The translations under genes were made by a program, and so were the position numbers. From Hydra vulgaris (taxonomy: Eukaryota > Cnidaria > Hydrozoa > Anthoathecata > Hydridae): a stretch of DNA of 64,000 bases. Of this stretch, positions 12,169 through 24,782 are shown piece by piece (the stretch's first letter is position 1; the number at the start of each line of letters is the position of its first letter). Under the pieces are notes generated by a model that was not told the origin of the DNA, did no database searches, and saw only the letters and a program-made list of their open reading frames with translations. Location of the stretch: contig NC_088926.1 of assembly GCF_038396675.1 (NCBI RefSeq), positions 26,922,501-26,986,500 on the forward strand, read 5' to 3'.

Positions 12169-13837
12169 TTACTGAGGCGGCACCAATATCTGAACCTTCA
12201 AGTAACTATTCCTCATTAATTTCAAGTTTTGAATTTGCCTCTACAACTCTATCTACTGTTCCATCTGTATCTACTATTACATCTCCATTTACTATTACAG
12301 CTGCATTTAATACAACCGATTCTATAACTCCTAAATCTAGAAATATATTTATTGAAAGTATAACTGAAGCTACCAAATCTACAGATACATCTACTGAATC
12401 TAATTTTGCTGGTCCTAAATCTAGAATTTCAAGTTTTGAATTTGCCAATACATCTGCATCTACTATTACAATTGCATCTACTGTTACAACTATACTTGCT
12501 TCAACTGATTATACTACTACTACTCCTATATCTTCAAATATATTTACTGAACATATAACTGAAGCTACCATATCTACAGATACATCTACTGAATTTAATT
12601 CTGCAAGCCCTGAGTCCACAATTTCAAGTTTTGAATTTTCCAATACATCTGTATATACTATTACATCTGCATCTTCTGTTACAATTGCATCTGCTACAAC
12701 TGATTATACTACTACTACTCCTATATCTTTAAATATACTTACTGAACATATAACTGAAGCTGTCAAATCTACAGATAGATCTACTGAATCTAATTCTGCA
12801 ACTCCAGATTCTGGAATTTCAACTTATGAAGCTACAACTATTGAATCTACAGTTTTTAAATCTACATCAGCACCTATTACATCTACATTTGTGTCTACTA
12901 AGACTAGATCAGCATGTCTTGAATCTACAATTTCAATTTTCGAATTAATCAATTATACAACTGCATCAACTAATACAATTGAATCTTCTACAACTGAATC
13001 TATTACAGTTTCTAAATCAGCAAACATATTTACTGAAAATATGACTGGAACTACCAATTCTGCATACACATCTGCTGAATCTTTTTTTACAATGTCTGTA
13101 CTGACAGCTACACCTACTAAGTCGATATCTGCAACTTTTGATTCTGCAACTTCAAATTTTGGATCAACGCATACTGAATTCCTAATTCCATTTTCTAATA
13201 TTTCAATTCTAAAATCTACTAATAAAGCTCTTGAGTATACAACTTCTATAGTAACAGCTACGGAATCTAGAATTGTATCTACTGAATATTCAGCTATAGC
13301 TTTTCAAACATCAGCTACTGATTCTATAGCCCCAAATACGCAAATCATTTCTACATCTACTGAACATTTTTCAACAATATTTGCACCCAAAAAACACTTG
13401 TATCTTCTGCAACGTTGAATTTACACCAACAGTTAGTAAATTTGCAACTATAATTCAGGAGTCAATTACACCTGCACAAACTACTGCTCAAACACTTGCT
13501 CAAACTCCACCAGCTTTTAAATCTTCAATTTTGGATTCAACTTTAGAGAATTCAATTAAAACTTTAGAGGTTACAACTACAACTTTAAATTTTTTGGAAA
13601 ATAGAACTATTAACAAAACTTTTATAATGTCATTATCTTCACCTGCAATCCATTTAACTGAAGTTTTAACAACTGCAAAAATTTCCCAGTCAAGTCAATC
13701 AACAATTGAAATAACAAAAGCTATAACAACTCAGGCTATAATTACTCAGGCTACAATAACTCAGACTACAATAATTCAGGCTACAACATCTCAGGCCACA
13801 TTGACTCAAGCTACAACAACTCAGGCTACTACAACAA
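12169..13837 (+). pseudogene. Ser/Thr-rich mucin-like stalk exon, frameshifted
   Basis: Begins after TTAAATACAG at phase 1 and ends at ACAACAA|GTATTT, also phase 1. It encodes about 550 residues dominated by Ser, Thr, Ala and Ile, with degenerate repeats built on TEHITEA.ISTDTSTE and SSFEFANTS, and ends in short TQAT repeats. Such regions are normally O-glycosylated spacers on the cell surface. The frame from the acceptor is open to 13418. The frame that reaches the donor opens around 13381, so at least one indel lies in 13381-13425, in or near a run of six A. A third frame is briefly Ser/Thr-rich there, so two indels are possible. Confidence 0.6.
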
Positions 13838-15508
13838 GTATTTTTTATAATTTTTTTATATAAACCAATTTTAAGTGTTGTTTTTTATTATTACAAATAT
13901 GTATTATTTTTCAAGTTTTCTACTTGAGCATATTTTTTTATTACATTTTTAATTCAAAAGCTCCCAAGGTAAACTCAACGTCTTTTGTTATAGTTATTCC
14001 AAACAACCTAATATCTAACAGTTTAATGAAGTAAGTTTTTTATTTTACATTTGATAGCTAAGTGTTTTTTTTTTCTTTTACATTTTTATTAAAACAATTA
14101 GACACGTTAAAAAAAATTTTATGTAAAAAAATAAATAATAAAAATTTTAATTTTATTTTAAAAGTATTCTTTTTGGAATGAAGAAAAATTTACATATTTA
14201 TGGACTTATGCCACGCAAATTTTTGTGTGTACAGCATGTACAGAAAATATCAAAAACTAAAAAATTATTTTTCTAATTTATATAAATTAAAGCAAGTTTA
14301 AGTAATATTAATTTTAATATATTCAAATATTCCAGTCAATGTCTGAAAATATTTAAAATTCATTCCAGATATTAGTGACCTTTGTTAAACCTTGTGCATT
14401 TATAAACCTGGTGGATAAACTATGTTAAACCAAAAATTTCCTAAACCTTTCATTTATTTTAATACCTTTCATTTATTTTAAGGAAAACAATTAAAAAAAT
14501 TATAGTTATGATTAATTAGTTTTAAAAAATTAATTAAATTTCTTTTTATGATGCTTTATTTATTTATTACATATTATTATTATTTTTAGTTGTCTTTAGG
14601 AATTTTTAGGTAACAGGTCTTCTAAATATTTTTGAACAATACAAGACAACTCACTTCAGTTAAACTATGATTTTGTAAACAGTAAAATTTATTTGAATCA
14701 TTTTTGGATATGAATAAAATTTTTATAGACTTTTTAAAAAGTTAAAAAAAATATTACCATGAAAAATTAAAAATAACCTATTTTTTCAATTTTTTATCTA
14801 GAGTATTTCAAAAATGAAATTTATTTAAGTGCATTTTCTTTACCTACATTTTTTATTGGGTCATAAGATTTTCAAAAGGCACAAAGTCACAGCTGCAGTC
14901 TAAGTGCCTCTAATTAAAATAATGATAACATTCAATGTGATTTTATGGAAACATACATCTAATGGTAAGAACAGTTTTTTGCTGAGTTGCTATTTGTAAC
15001 AAATTTAAAAAAAGTATTAATAAAAAATATATACAGTATATATAAGGCTTTGTTCCTTTATAATATTTTTAATTCTAAGGTCATTTATAGTATTTTTTAG
15101 TTGAATTGTAGATAATGGTAATAAGATTGTTGATACAAAACCTTTAAGACTGTTGAATTTTGATAAAATTTACTCAATAAAATTTTTTTTTATTTTAGTT
15201 TTTTTAAATTGTTGACTTAACTAAAAAAAAAATTTTCTTTAATTTAAATTTTATAATCAATTAGCAAACTTTAAATTTTATTTATGTGTCATGCCTATCA
15301 TTCAATATAAAAATGAACATGATTCTAACCAAGAATCTCAAGTTTGTATTTTGGCCTAGCCATAAAATTTCATTTTTGTGGAGACTGCCAACAGAAGACC
15401 AATTCATTAAACACTTAAAGAAACTTTAATAGAGCTTTGTAATAAGACCTTTAGGTCTTCTTTGAGCTTTCTAAACAAAAATTGACATTATTTGTTTTGC
15501 TTTTCCAG
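13838..15508. other. Receptor intron, no features
   Basis: A/T-rich sequence between the mucin exon and the possible exon at 15509. No repeat family or coding block recognised. Confidence 0.55.
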
Positions 15509-15686
15509 AACATTTCATATCATTTTGGTAAAGCTACTATCTGGTTCTTTACCTAAAAGAAATCCAGATTCATACTCATGGGATGAAATAAGTAACCACA
15601 CAGACGGCCTGTACTTAGTAGGAATTCTTGATGCAAATAGTAAGATCAAAAACTTTACAGTGGGTGGAGGATCTAATCAAAATTGA
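15509..15686 (+). other. Possible exon of unknown product
   Basis: An open stretch follows a good acceptor (TTTTGCTTTTCCAG). It reads as a non-low-complexity peptide containing SWDEISNHTDGLYLVGILD and FTVGGGSNQN, then stops at 15684-15686. I do not recognise the family. It lies between the mucin and second EGF exons on the same strand, so it could be a receptor exon that has lost its donor, or a piece of a mobile element. The open frame does not match the phase 1 used by the flanking exons. Confidence 0.3.
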
Positions 15687-15989
15687 AGAGACTCAAGTAT
15701 TACAATATTTTTTATTAAAATATCAAATCATTAGAATTTAATCCTGTTTTTATTTATTATAATTATTATTACTACATATTGCTCTCTAAAGATTATTTAT
15801 TCTGTTAAATATATTTTTATTCAGTTTTTTTTGAATTATTTTGGTTAAATTTTTAGTTAAGTATTGGTAGAAAATTGGGAGAAAAAGGAATGGAAAAATT
15901 GTGCTATAAAAACTAGCAATTTAATTGACTTTTTTTCATTTTTTGATAATCAATGAAGTCATTAAATTCTGCATTATTGTATTTTTAAT

Positions 15990-16153
<164 letters not shown>

Positions 16154-17596
16154 CACTGCGACCATTTTCTATAGATGCATGTGGATTATGTCTTAAAAAC
16201 GTACTTAACTTTATTTTTATAGTGTATTTCAATAAATTATAAATAAAGCACCAAAAAACAATATCAAATTTGAAAAGAGGTCAATCATAAATGAATTAAG
16301 TTCAAAAGATAGCTGACTATTTTCTATAGACGCAGTTTACATTTTTCAACAAAACTATCTAAAAAAATGTTTTTATCACATTTTTAGTACTCGATTGGAC
16401 CTCCTTTGCGCTCAATTACTTGATAAATTCGTTTTGGCATACTTTCCACCAAGTTTTCAAGCACTTTTGGCTCCATATCCTCCCAGCATTCTGATACTGC
16501 TACTTTTAGCTCTGTCACAGAATTATTGCTTCTGGTCAGCATAGATATGTCTTACAATGATTCCCCAGATGTTTTCAACAGGATTCAAATCTGGACTGCA
16601 AGCAGGCCACCACATTTGCTCAATTTTTTTTTTATATTGTTTTTAAATGGAATCAAACATAATTTTAGCACATCAATGTATTCAGAACTTTTCATTTTGC
16701 AAGATGTAAATGCTAAATTTAACTTTCCTGTTGCACAAAACCCAAGCCAAACCATCAAAGATCCACCACCAAAGTTCCTTGTCGAAAAATATTTGGGTTC
16801 TTTCCTCAAATCATGCCAGTAGCGACTAAAACCATCAGGCCCATCAAGATTAAACTTTTTCTCATTCGAAAAAATCATCTGGTATTGAAAGCAAAAATAT
16901 TCAGCTATTTAGACATCTTACGTATTCATGAGAATTTAATCTAAAATTTCTTACTTGTTCCCAATCGCATGCCATGTTTTCGCAGGCAAATTCCATCCGT
17001 TTCTATTTGTGAACGAGCTTCAAATTTGGTGCTTTATTCATTTTTGATCGTACAATGTGTGGGATGTCTTTAAGAACTTTCCTAATCGTCTCCTTGCAAA
17101 CATTTAAACCCAAATCTGACTTAATTGTTTTCAAACTTTTTGATGAATTTGATGCGAGTCGAACAATTCTGCATTTTTTTCAAGAAATTACGGATAACGT
17201 GATCTGATCTCTTCAATCTTCTAGTAATTTCTCGATATGTAACTTTTTCTTGATGATAAGCCAATATTTGACCTTTTTCAATATTGGTAAGGACCTTTCC
17301 TTTCGGCATTTGGTTAAAGATCAACTTAATTTCGACTCACATAAAAAATACTACAGAATATAAGAAATTTGCGGCAAAACTCGTAAAATCTTTAGTGCAT
17401 CTATAGAAAATTGCCACGTGAATATTAAAAATTTAATTATTTTAATACAATCAAGACAATTAATAATCAGATGCATAATGGATCATTGTTTTCTTGCATA
17501 CACTTATTCAAAAGTACCGTTAGAACAATTTTATAACCACTGTAACACTGTAAATCCGCTAATTTCTACATGCGTCTATAGAAAATGGTTGCAGTG
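16154..17596 (-). mobile_element. Tc1/mariner element with doubled (IR/DR) ends
   Basis: TA on both sides. The outer ends read CACTGCRACCATTTTCTATAG. A second copy of the motif TTTTCTATAGAYGCA lies about 165 bp inside each end (16318-16345 and 17392-17416), the IR/DR arrangement known from some Tc1-like elements such as Sleeping Beauty. The transposase gene is on the minus strand (see 16384-17309). Confidence 0.85.
16384..17309 (-). pseudogene. Inactive Tc1/mariner transposase
   Basis: N-terminus MPKGKVLTNIEKGQILAYH with a helix-turn-helix (TYREITRRLKRSDHVIRNFL), then [39 protein letters not shown] and C-terminal MPKRIYQVIERKGGPIEY-stop. The first catalytic Asp is Asn (FSNE for FSDE). The QDN block with the second Asp is deleted between IKKK and [11 protein letters not shown]. 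Several frame changes are present. It cannot be active. Confidence 0.82.
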
Positions 17597-17757
17597 TATA
17601 TGTATATGTTAAACATATATATGTATATATATAACATTCAAAACCTAGAATGAGCAATTTTCTTTTTATGTGTCAACTTAAATTAAAAAAAACTCTAAGT
17701 ATCTTAAAAAACAACAAGTAACTAATAATAACAAATAACTATATAAAAAAAACAACT
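17470..17757. repeat. Source copy of a 285-bp segment repeated at 20306
   Basis: The last 127 bp of the Tc1 element plus about 160 bp of right flank recur almost unchanged at 20306-20590, from GCATAATGGATCATTG to AACTATATAAAAAAA. Confidence 0.85.
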
Positions 17758-17866
17758 TTAAAAAGTTATTAAGTATTAACTAAAAAGTACTAATAAAGTG
17801 CACAAAACAAAATATTTTTAACAATGTTTAAAGCAGCACATTAAAAGCAAAGTTGCATGTGTGTGT

Positions 17867-17934
17867 GTATATAATATATACACGCACACACATTTTATAT
17901 ATATATAATACATATATAGTATCTATATATATAC

Positions 17935-18004
<70 letters not shown>

Positions 18005-18020
18005 ATATATATACACACAC
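17867..18020. repeat. (TA)n/(CA)n compound microsatellite
   Basis: Interrupted TA runs bordered by short ACACAC stretches on both sides. Confidence 0.9.
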
Positions 18021-18032
18021 ACTTGAAGAGAA

Positions 18033-21000
18033 ATGCCTAAATTAATAAGAGCAAATCAGCAAGAGGTATGCTGATTTGCCATCAGAGCTTCCAATAAGCG
18101 ACCTTCCAACCAACAGACAAGTGATTCAATATTCATATTTTATTTGTAAAAATATGTATGAAGTAACAAGTATTAGTTCTCCAGAGATAATTTCAAAAGT
18201 GACAAATGAGTCGATCAGTCTGTGGAGTAGAGTAAATCCTAAGCTTCCTTTGATCCACAAGAAGTCAGTAGCCAAAAAAATTTCTAGACTTCTTAAGAGA
18301 GTTTTATCTACTGAAAGAAAATGCAAAAATGCAAACAAAAACAAGGAATATCTTGATTACAACTTTGAGCATTTGTTTGATTTGTCTTCTTGTGGTTGTG
18401 GACTTCCAGTAGTAGCTTGCAATAATAGGTTAGGAAAATTGTTAATTTCATTTTTAAATGTAATACTTATTTTTAGCTTGTGCTAAACTTTATACAAATA
18501 ATTGTTTATAACTTGATATGATATTTTTTTATAAGTTAAATGCTAAATTAAAAAGATTGTATTGGATAATTTTATGTAGTTTTATAATTTTAATGATATG
18601 TTTTTGTTTTCAGTTTTTCTGTAATGCTTTTTTATAAAAATGATATTAAAATTATTCTAATAGATTTTAAATATTTTTATAGTGCATGCAATTTTTTTAT
18701 GCATAGATCTTTGTGTAAGTGTAAGAATCCTTTGGATTGCAAAACAACACACTTTGCTTGTCTCTGTGAAAGCGGCAAAAAGTTAAATAATTTTAATTTT
18801 AAAATTAGACTTCAATTAACTCTTTAATCTGTAATAATTCGGAGAGCTATGAGTCTGGTAGTAACAATCAAATACACGTCAGAGTGAAAAAATAGTGTAC
18901 TTTTCTTCCATTTTGTCAGCAAAATACTTTATTTTGTTTTATTATTAATAATAAAAAAGCCTAAGAGATGGTTTGAACTGTAATTTTCTTAAGTGTTTAG
19001 GATATTGTAAAATATATTTGAGACTATTTTATTGTATTTATTCTATTCTAAAGTTACTTTAACAAGTTTATTATTGAACTGAGTAAACGCTTTGTTAAAA
19101 AAGTTTAAAATTGTTTTAGGTACCACCTTTGAATAGAGAATATTTAAAAGATCAAAAATCTAAAATTGGAATAACAGGAAGATTTCAAATTGGTACAGTA
19201 GATAAAAAAACAGCTGCCAGAGAAAAAAGAAAGCAAGAGAGAGAAACTAACGAGCAGATAAAAAGATGTATTAAGTTGCCTGCTGCAGAAATTCAATGTG
19301 ATTCCAATCTGGATACTGAGTTATTTGATAGCAATAATAAATTTGAATCTGATCCAGACTTTTCTATAACCGTGCCAGTTGAAAAAAATTATACTCATTT
19401 AACAAGTTTGGCAAAAGCTGCTATACGGTTTGAAATAAGTGATGCTGCAACAGCTGCATTGGCAACAGCTGTATTAATAGACTATGGTATTGTAAAAAAG
19501 TTTAATAAATCACAAATAATAACTGAAAAAAAGATTTTTGGAGAAAAAAAAAAGAATCAGCACTATCATAAGTTCTAAACACTTAGCTGATGTTAAAGAA
19601 TTAAAGGTTATTGGAATTGATGGAAAAATTGACAAGTCTACATTAGTACATTCTGTCAGTTATAACAACAGTTATAAATGAAGATCCTATTATTGTTGCT
19701 TTAACCAAAGAAGAACATCATCTTACATTTACAGCAGAATATGGACCAACAGCACAAAATTATTTGACTCATGTAGTTATACCTAATGGAACTGGCGCTA
19801 CCATGGCAAACGCTACTGCTAATGTTTTAACAGAATATAATAGTGTTCAGAGCTTAATCGCTGTTATTGTAGATAACACAACTTCTAATAAAGGTGCAGA
19901 TAATGGTTTGGTTATAAAACTCGAAAAAATTCCTAAAAGAAGTTTGCAGCTTTTAGGATGTTTGCTTCATCAAGTTGAACTTCCACTGCGACACATTATA
20001 TGTGAGTTAGATGGAAACACAAATGGTCCTAAGTCTTATATGGGGCCTATTGGATATGCTGCATCTCATCAAACTCTTCATGAACAGCTATTGGTTGAGT
20101 TTGTTCCCATATATTCGGAAATAGAGTTGTTTGTTAGCAGTGAGGTTATAAGCGATCTTAGTGCAGACCAGCGAAAACTTTATGAGTACTCTGTGGGTAT
20201 CTCAAAAGGTTTTATATCTAAAAAATTTCTTGCAAAAAAACCTGGACCAATTTTTCATGCTAGATGGCTAACTTTAGCCTTAAGAATAATGATGGTTTAT
20301 GTTTATGCATAATGGATCATTGTTTTCTTGCATACACTTATTCAAAAGTACCGTTAGAACAATTTTATTACCACTGTAACACTGTAAATCCGCTAAATTC
20401 TACATGCATCTATAGAAAATGGTTGCAGTGTATATGTATATGTTAAACATATATATGTATATATATAACATTCAAAACCTAGAATGAGCAATTTTCTTTT
20501 TATGTGTCAACTTAAATTAAAAAAAACTCTAAGTATCTTAAAAAACAACAAGTAACTAATAATAACAAATAACTATATAAAAAAACAACTTTTTTTTATA
20601 TAGTTTTTTTTTTATACAATGTTTTTGGTTTATAATTATGGTTTAGGACTGATAAACCATCTCCTGAGTTATTAGTAATAACTAAATATATTGTTCAAGT
20701 CTATTGTGTAATGTGGTTTGCTATTAAGCGCTCCAGAAAATACAAAGATGCTTGTCAACTTCTGTACAAAACCATTCAATTAGTCAAGTTTCAAGACAGC
20801 AGGATTCAGAGCATTGTTTTTAAGAACTTACAAGGAAATTCATATTGTTGTTTGCAAGAAAATTTCCTGTACTGCATGCTGCTGGATGAAAATCTGAATA
20901 TAAGAAATCAAGCCCTCAACCAAATCCTTAAAATAAGAGCATTGAAAGAAGACATTACTTTTGAACCAAAGCTTAAGCCGAAATCTATAATGAAAATAAA

Positions 21001-21238
21001 TTTTTAAGCTGAGTCTTGGGGTTATCTTATTTCTGTTGATGATATTCAGGTTGAGCCCCCAACAACTCTTTGCATAACGTCAGAAAATTTGAGAGAGGCT
21101 ATTAAATCAAACCTAAAACTTTGTGTAATAGATATGCCTAACAATTCTCAATCTGTGGAGAGAGCAGGCAAATTAACCTCAGAGGCATCTAAACAGGTTT
21201 ATGGTTACAAAAAGAGACACAAATTCATTTTGACTTAA
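18033..21238 (+). pseudogene. Transposase-like ORF set (RNase H-like, hAT-like?), broken
   Basis: Segments of one protein in order: from ATG 18033 (frameshift near 18070) LPSELPISDLPTNRQVIQ and EYLDYNFEHLFDLSSC; 18690-18780 Cys-rich CKCKNPLDC; 19120-19578 LKDQKSKIGITGRFQIGTVD; 19764-20300 VIPNGTGATMANATANVL, IAVIVDNTTSNKG and GPIFHARWLTLALRIMMVY; after an insertion, 20650-21007 SPELLVITKYIVQVYCVMW; then an in-frame TAA at 21005 and a last block SVERAGKLTSEASKQVYGY. It resembles an uncharacterised transposon-borne protein repeated in cnidarian and arthropod genomes; superfamily uncertain. Frameshifts, a stop and the 285-bp insertion disable it. Confidence 0.6.
20306..20590. repeat. Duplicated Tc1 end plus flank inserted in transposase-like ORF
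   Basis: Near-identical to 17470-17757. It carries the outer right Tc1 terminus but not the inner one, plus 160 bp that flanks the Tc1 element at its own site. It lies between the ALRIMMVY and KPSPELL parts of the interrupted ORF. Confidence 0.85.
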
Positions 21239-21427
21239 ACCCAAAGTGGAGGAGAGAATAAAAGAAACGTAAAAAAGTATGACTATTTTATAAAATGAAT
21301 GTCTAGTATGTTAGTTATACTTTTTGTTTATTTGTTTTTTTCTTTAACTGCTGAATGAAATATTTACTGTAGTCAATAATCTAAGTAAAGTTCTATTGAT
21401 ATTAAATTCCTAATTACATAGACTTCC

Positions 21428-21772
21428 AGGGCTGGTTTTCTAGGGAGGAGAGCAGTTGGTGAAATGGATACAGGCTCCACGATTTAGGGGCCCCCAAACG
21501 CTAATGAACTTTCTATCAAAACTTTTTTTTTTGAAATTAATTTAACAGCTATTTAAAATGACTAAAAATACGCATAAAGTTATTGTAATTATTAAAAATT
21601 TGGTTTAATCTCAGTTTTCAATAGTTTTTCTGTTTTTTATTTTTGAAACCTTTTTTTTCAACCAACTGCAAAAATTCAAGAAACTTGTTAGTATAAAATT
21701 ATATTTATATCTGTGGCCCCTAATATTATTGTTGCACCCGGGCACCAGACGTAGAAAACCGGGCTTTTAGAC
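21428..21772. mobile_element. Possible small MITE
   Basis: The ends GGGCTGGTTTTCTAG and (reverse complement of the right end) AGCCCGGTTTTCTAC are similar in inverted orientation over about 14 bp. The interior has a GGGGCCCCC block and no coding sequence. No target duplication is clear. Confidence 0.35.
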
Positions 21773-23337
21773 CGCTAAAAAATAGGCTATAAAACATATC
21801 AAAATGGCTGAAAAGTGTGATTATTAAATCCAATTTCCTGAAGGGAAAAAAAGTAAATGTTATTGTTTTGTGTTATTAACATTGCAATAAACAAATGCCA
21901 GGGTGATTCTTTATGATTTAAATAAAAAAACACCTAGTAGGCAGTGGCCTAATGTGTAACAGTCCAATGCAACGCATATGCAGATTGTGTCTTTGAAAAT
22001 AGTTTGCCTATTTGTAAATGCAGAGCAGGCTTTATTTTTGGAGGTTTGTTATTTGTATTTTAAGCATTTCTTGAAATATATACAAATGTATTTTTTTAGA
22101 TGATCAATGTTAACAGTATGTTTTTGTACTTAAAAGTTAGATTAGCCAGTTAACAGTATTTAAAATTTTATAGATATTTCTGCTAAAATAACAGTTTTGA
22201 TGCATGGTCTTAAAAAGTACACTATTTTGATTTAATTTTAATGTTAAACATTGTAAATGGTTTTTTCAATAATATAAGCATGTTATTTTTTTTTGCTATA
22301 ATTTATTATTGCACAGTTTGGTTAAAAGTTATTTACACCTTGACTCTATAACTTTTTTAACCTGTGGCTTTTATTATCATTGTGAATGGTATGGATTGTA
22401 AAAATTTATTTTTAAAATTTTTTATTGGGTTTGATTTATTAAACTGCATGTTGCTTGCATATTATCAATATACAGATTCCATTAACAGCTTCAATCAGCG
22501 TTGTCATTTTTCAAATTGCAAAACTTGAAATAAAAACTATAAAAAATTAAAAAAAAAATAAAAATGTTTGATCTTGATATTTGAGCTTAGTTCTAGTTGT
22601 ACTTTAGATTTTTTTAAATAATCAATAATGCTTGACCAATTATTTATACAAATAATAATGCTATATTAACTTTATGAAAAAAGGTTTTAGAATAAAACTT
22701 AATCTAGTTTTAACACATTTGATCAATATTTATTCAGTATTATTTTTAATAAAGGTTACACAGGTTTTATACAAGTTTATACAGGTTTTGATCTAGTTAA
22801 GTGTTTGTTTGTTAGCATGTCATGATTTGATAGTTAATATTTTTTGTTATCACAATTTTTCAAGAAAGTAGTTTTTACTCATATTTATTTCTTGTAAACA
22901 CGTAACTAACGTAACTAATATTTACACGTAACTAACATAGTTTGATTAATGACGTTAATGTTCAATCAAATGATGAATAATTAACTAGTTTTGTTGTCAC
23001 CTTGTTTTAAAATGTTATTGTCTTGAAAGCAACAATAATTTTGTTTTATTTTATCTTTTCTTGTTGTTTTAATTTGAGCCACTGCTGCATTTTGTAAAAA
23101 GTTTTACTCTGTTCTGTTATGATCTTTTTTGCTTTTTAAAACAAAAAGAACAGGAAATTTATTTAACTGATGATTTTAGCAATGCCCAAACTGTTTCTCT
23201 GTCAAATGAGAAAGTTAGTCAAAGTTTAGGAGTCAAAGTTTTGGAGTTACAGAAATGAGAAAGAAAGTTATTATTGTAAAAACTTGTAATTTTGGCTTTT
23301 TTTCCCTTTAGAAAAATTAATAATATTTTTTATATAG
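21773..23337. other. Receptor intron, no features
   Basis: A/T-rich. Only short tandem words such as ACGTAACTAACGTAACTAAT near 22900. No coding block recognised. Confidence 0.55.
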
Positions 23338-23469
23338 ATAAATGTATTACACAAGGATTATGTTCAAGCAATGCTAAATGTTCGATTGTGGGTGGTCAAG
23401 AAACTTGCATTTATGGTCCAGGGCTTGCTGGTGATGGTCTGAGTAAACCTGGAAGTATTGGTTGCAAAG
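23338..23469 (+). pseudogene. Second EGF-like exon, one cysteine lost
   Basis: A 132-nt phase 1-1 exon between TTTTATATAG and G|GTTAGT. It reads DKCITQGLCSSNAKC, then ETCIYGPGLAGDGLSKPG and a final IGC. The layout is that of a calcium-binding-type EGF module, but the fifth cysteine (expected in C-x-C after ETC) is Tyr, codon TAT where TGT is expected. Losing one disulphide would be expected to destabilise the module, in keeping with decay of the gene. Confidence 0.65.
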
Positions 23470-24782
23470 GTTAGTACATAGTTTTAGACTTTTAAACAAA
23501 TTTTTGCCGTTTTATTTAAAAGTAGGTGAGTTAGACCATAATTTTAGCCAAGTAAACTATGTTTATAGTTTACTTAGGAAATGATGAGAGAGAGTTCTAA
23601 AGCATCAATGTTTAAGGAAAAAACTGAATAAAAGAATGAATGAATAAAAGTTAAATAAAATAAATGAATGAATAAAAGTTTTTTGAAAACAAAGGAACAA
23701 TTACAGTATAACAATGTGAATGAATGATGGCTCATAAGATTGAGTTTTCAGTCTTGGAAAGAAAGAGAACAATAAATAACAAAAAGAAGAATGATTAAGG
23801 GAAGAGATCTTAAAGAAAATTCATATAAAAAAACAGTCATAAGATTCAAACTTGATTTTTTGACAAATAGGTGAATTGATACATATGTATATGCCAGGTC
23901 AATTTGACTATTGAAGTCTATGTAAATCAATGTATAATAGCCATCAAAACTGAGAATTGAAGATAAACTGAATTTATGTTAGTTAAGCAAATTTTTAAAT
24001 TAGCCTTACAATAAAAATTTTGTAAGATGCAAAATTTAATGGATGAAAATTTGCTTTGAGGACCACAAATATTTGTTAAAAATATGATGAAATAATTTAG
24101 TGGTAACTTAAAAATAGCAGATTAAGATGATTCCGACTTAAAATATCTAAATATTAAAAAAAAAAGTTTTTTTGTGGCTAAAACTTAATCTCGTTCATTT
24201 TCTATGCAAAGCAGTAGTGGAGACTGGGGCTAGTTGTAACAGCCTCGGTCTTCCCTATCAAATGAAGAACAAAAAATATACAAAACATAGTCTTACAAAA
24301 AGCTATAGCATTAAATCCAACTCTCCCACTTACTCTTATTGGTCCTAAGTAGTTTAAGCAATTTAAGAACTACTTAAATAAATTTATTGTGAGACTAAAA
24401 ACAACTATTATAAACTGGATTTCAGATCATCAGCATTCATTGTTCACTGAAAAAAAAATTTAACTGTACTTAATTAAATTTATGCATTAAAATAAAATAG
24501 TAGTTTTCAAGATTTTTCATCATTTTCATCAGGGGTTTTTGCTCTAATAAAACAGTACAAACAATAAACCACTCACCAATAATTGTACTGATTGAAATTT
24601 TGCATTCATAACTTAACTTATTGCATACAACAATGGTGTAAATAAAAGTTAAATATTTACAATTAAAACTTTTATTTCACAATGAAACACAAAGCATTAA
24701 TTTGTTCATAAAATGTAAGTTGATATTTAGTCAGTCTTCTCTAATTGCTTCTCTATATGCTAAAGCTAACATCACCATGACC

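Noticed and set aside
12206-12448. Minus-strand 80-codon frame
   Set aside because: Shadow of the Ser/Thr-rich exon on the plus strand.
24515-24560. CTGATGA...GAAA on the minus strand resembling a hammerhead
   Set aside because: The spacer AAATGAT cannot form a stem II and there is no GUH with stem I or III.
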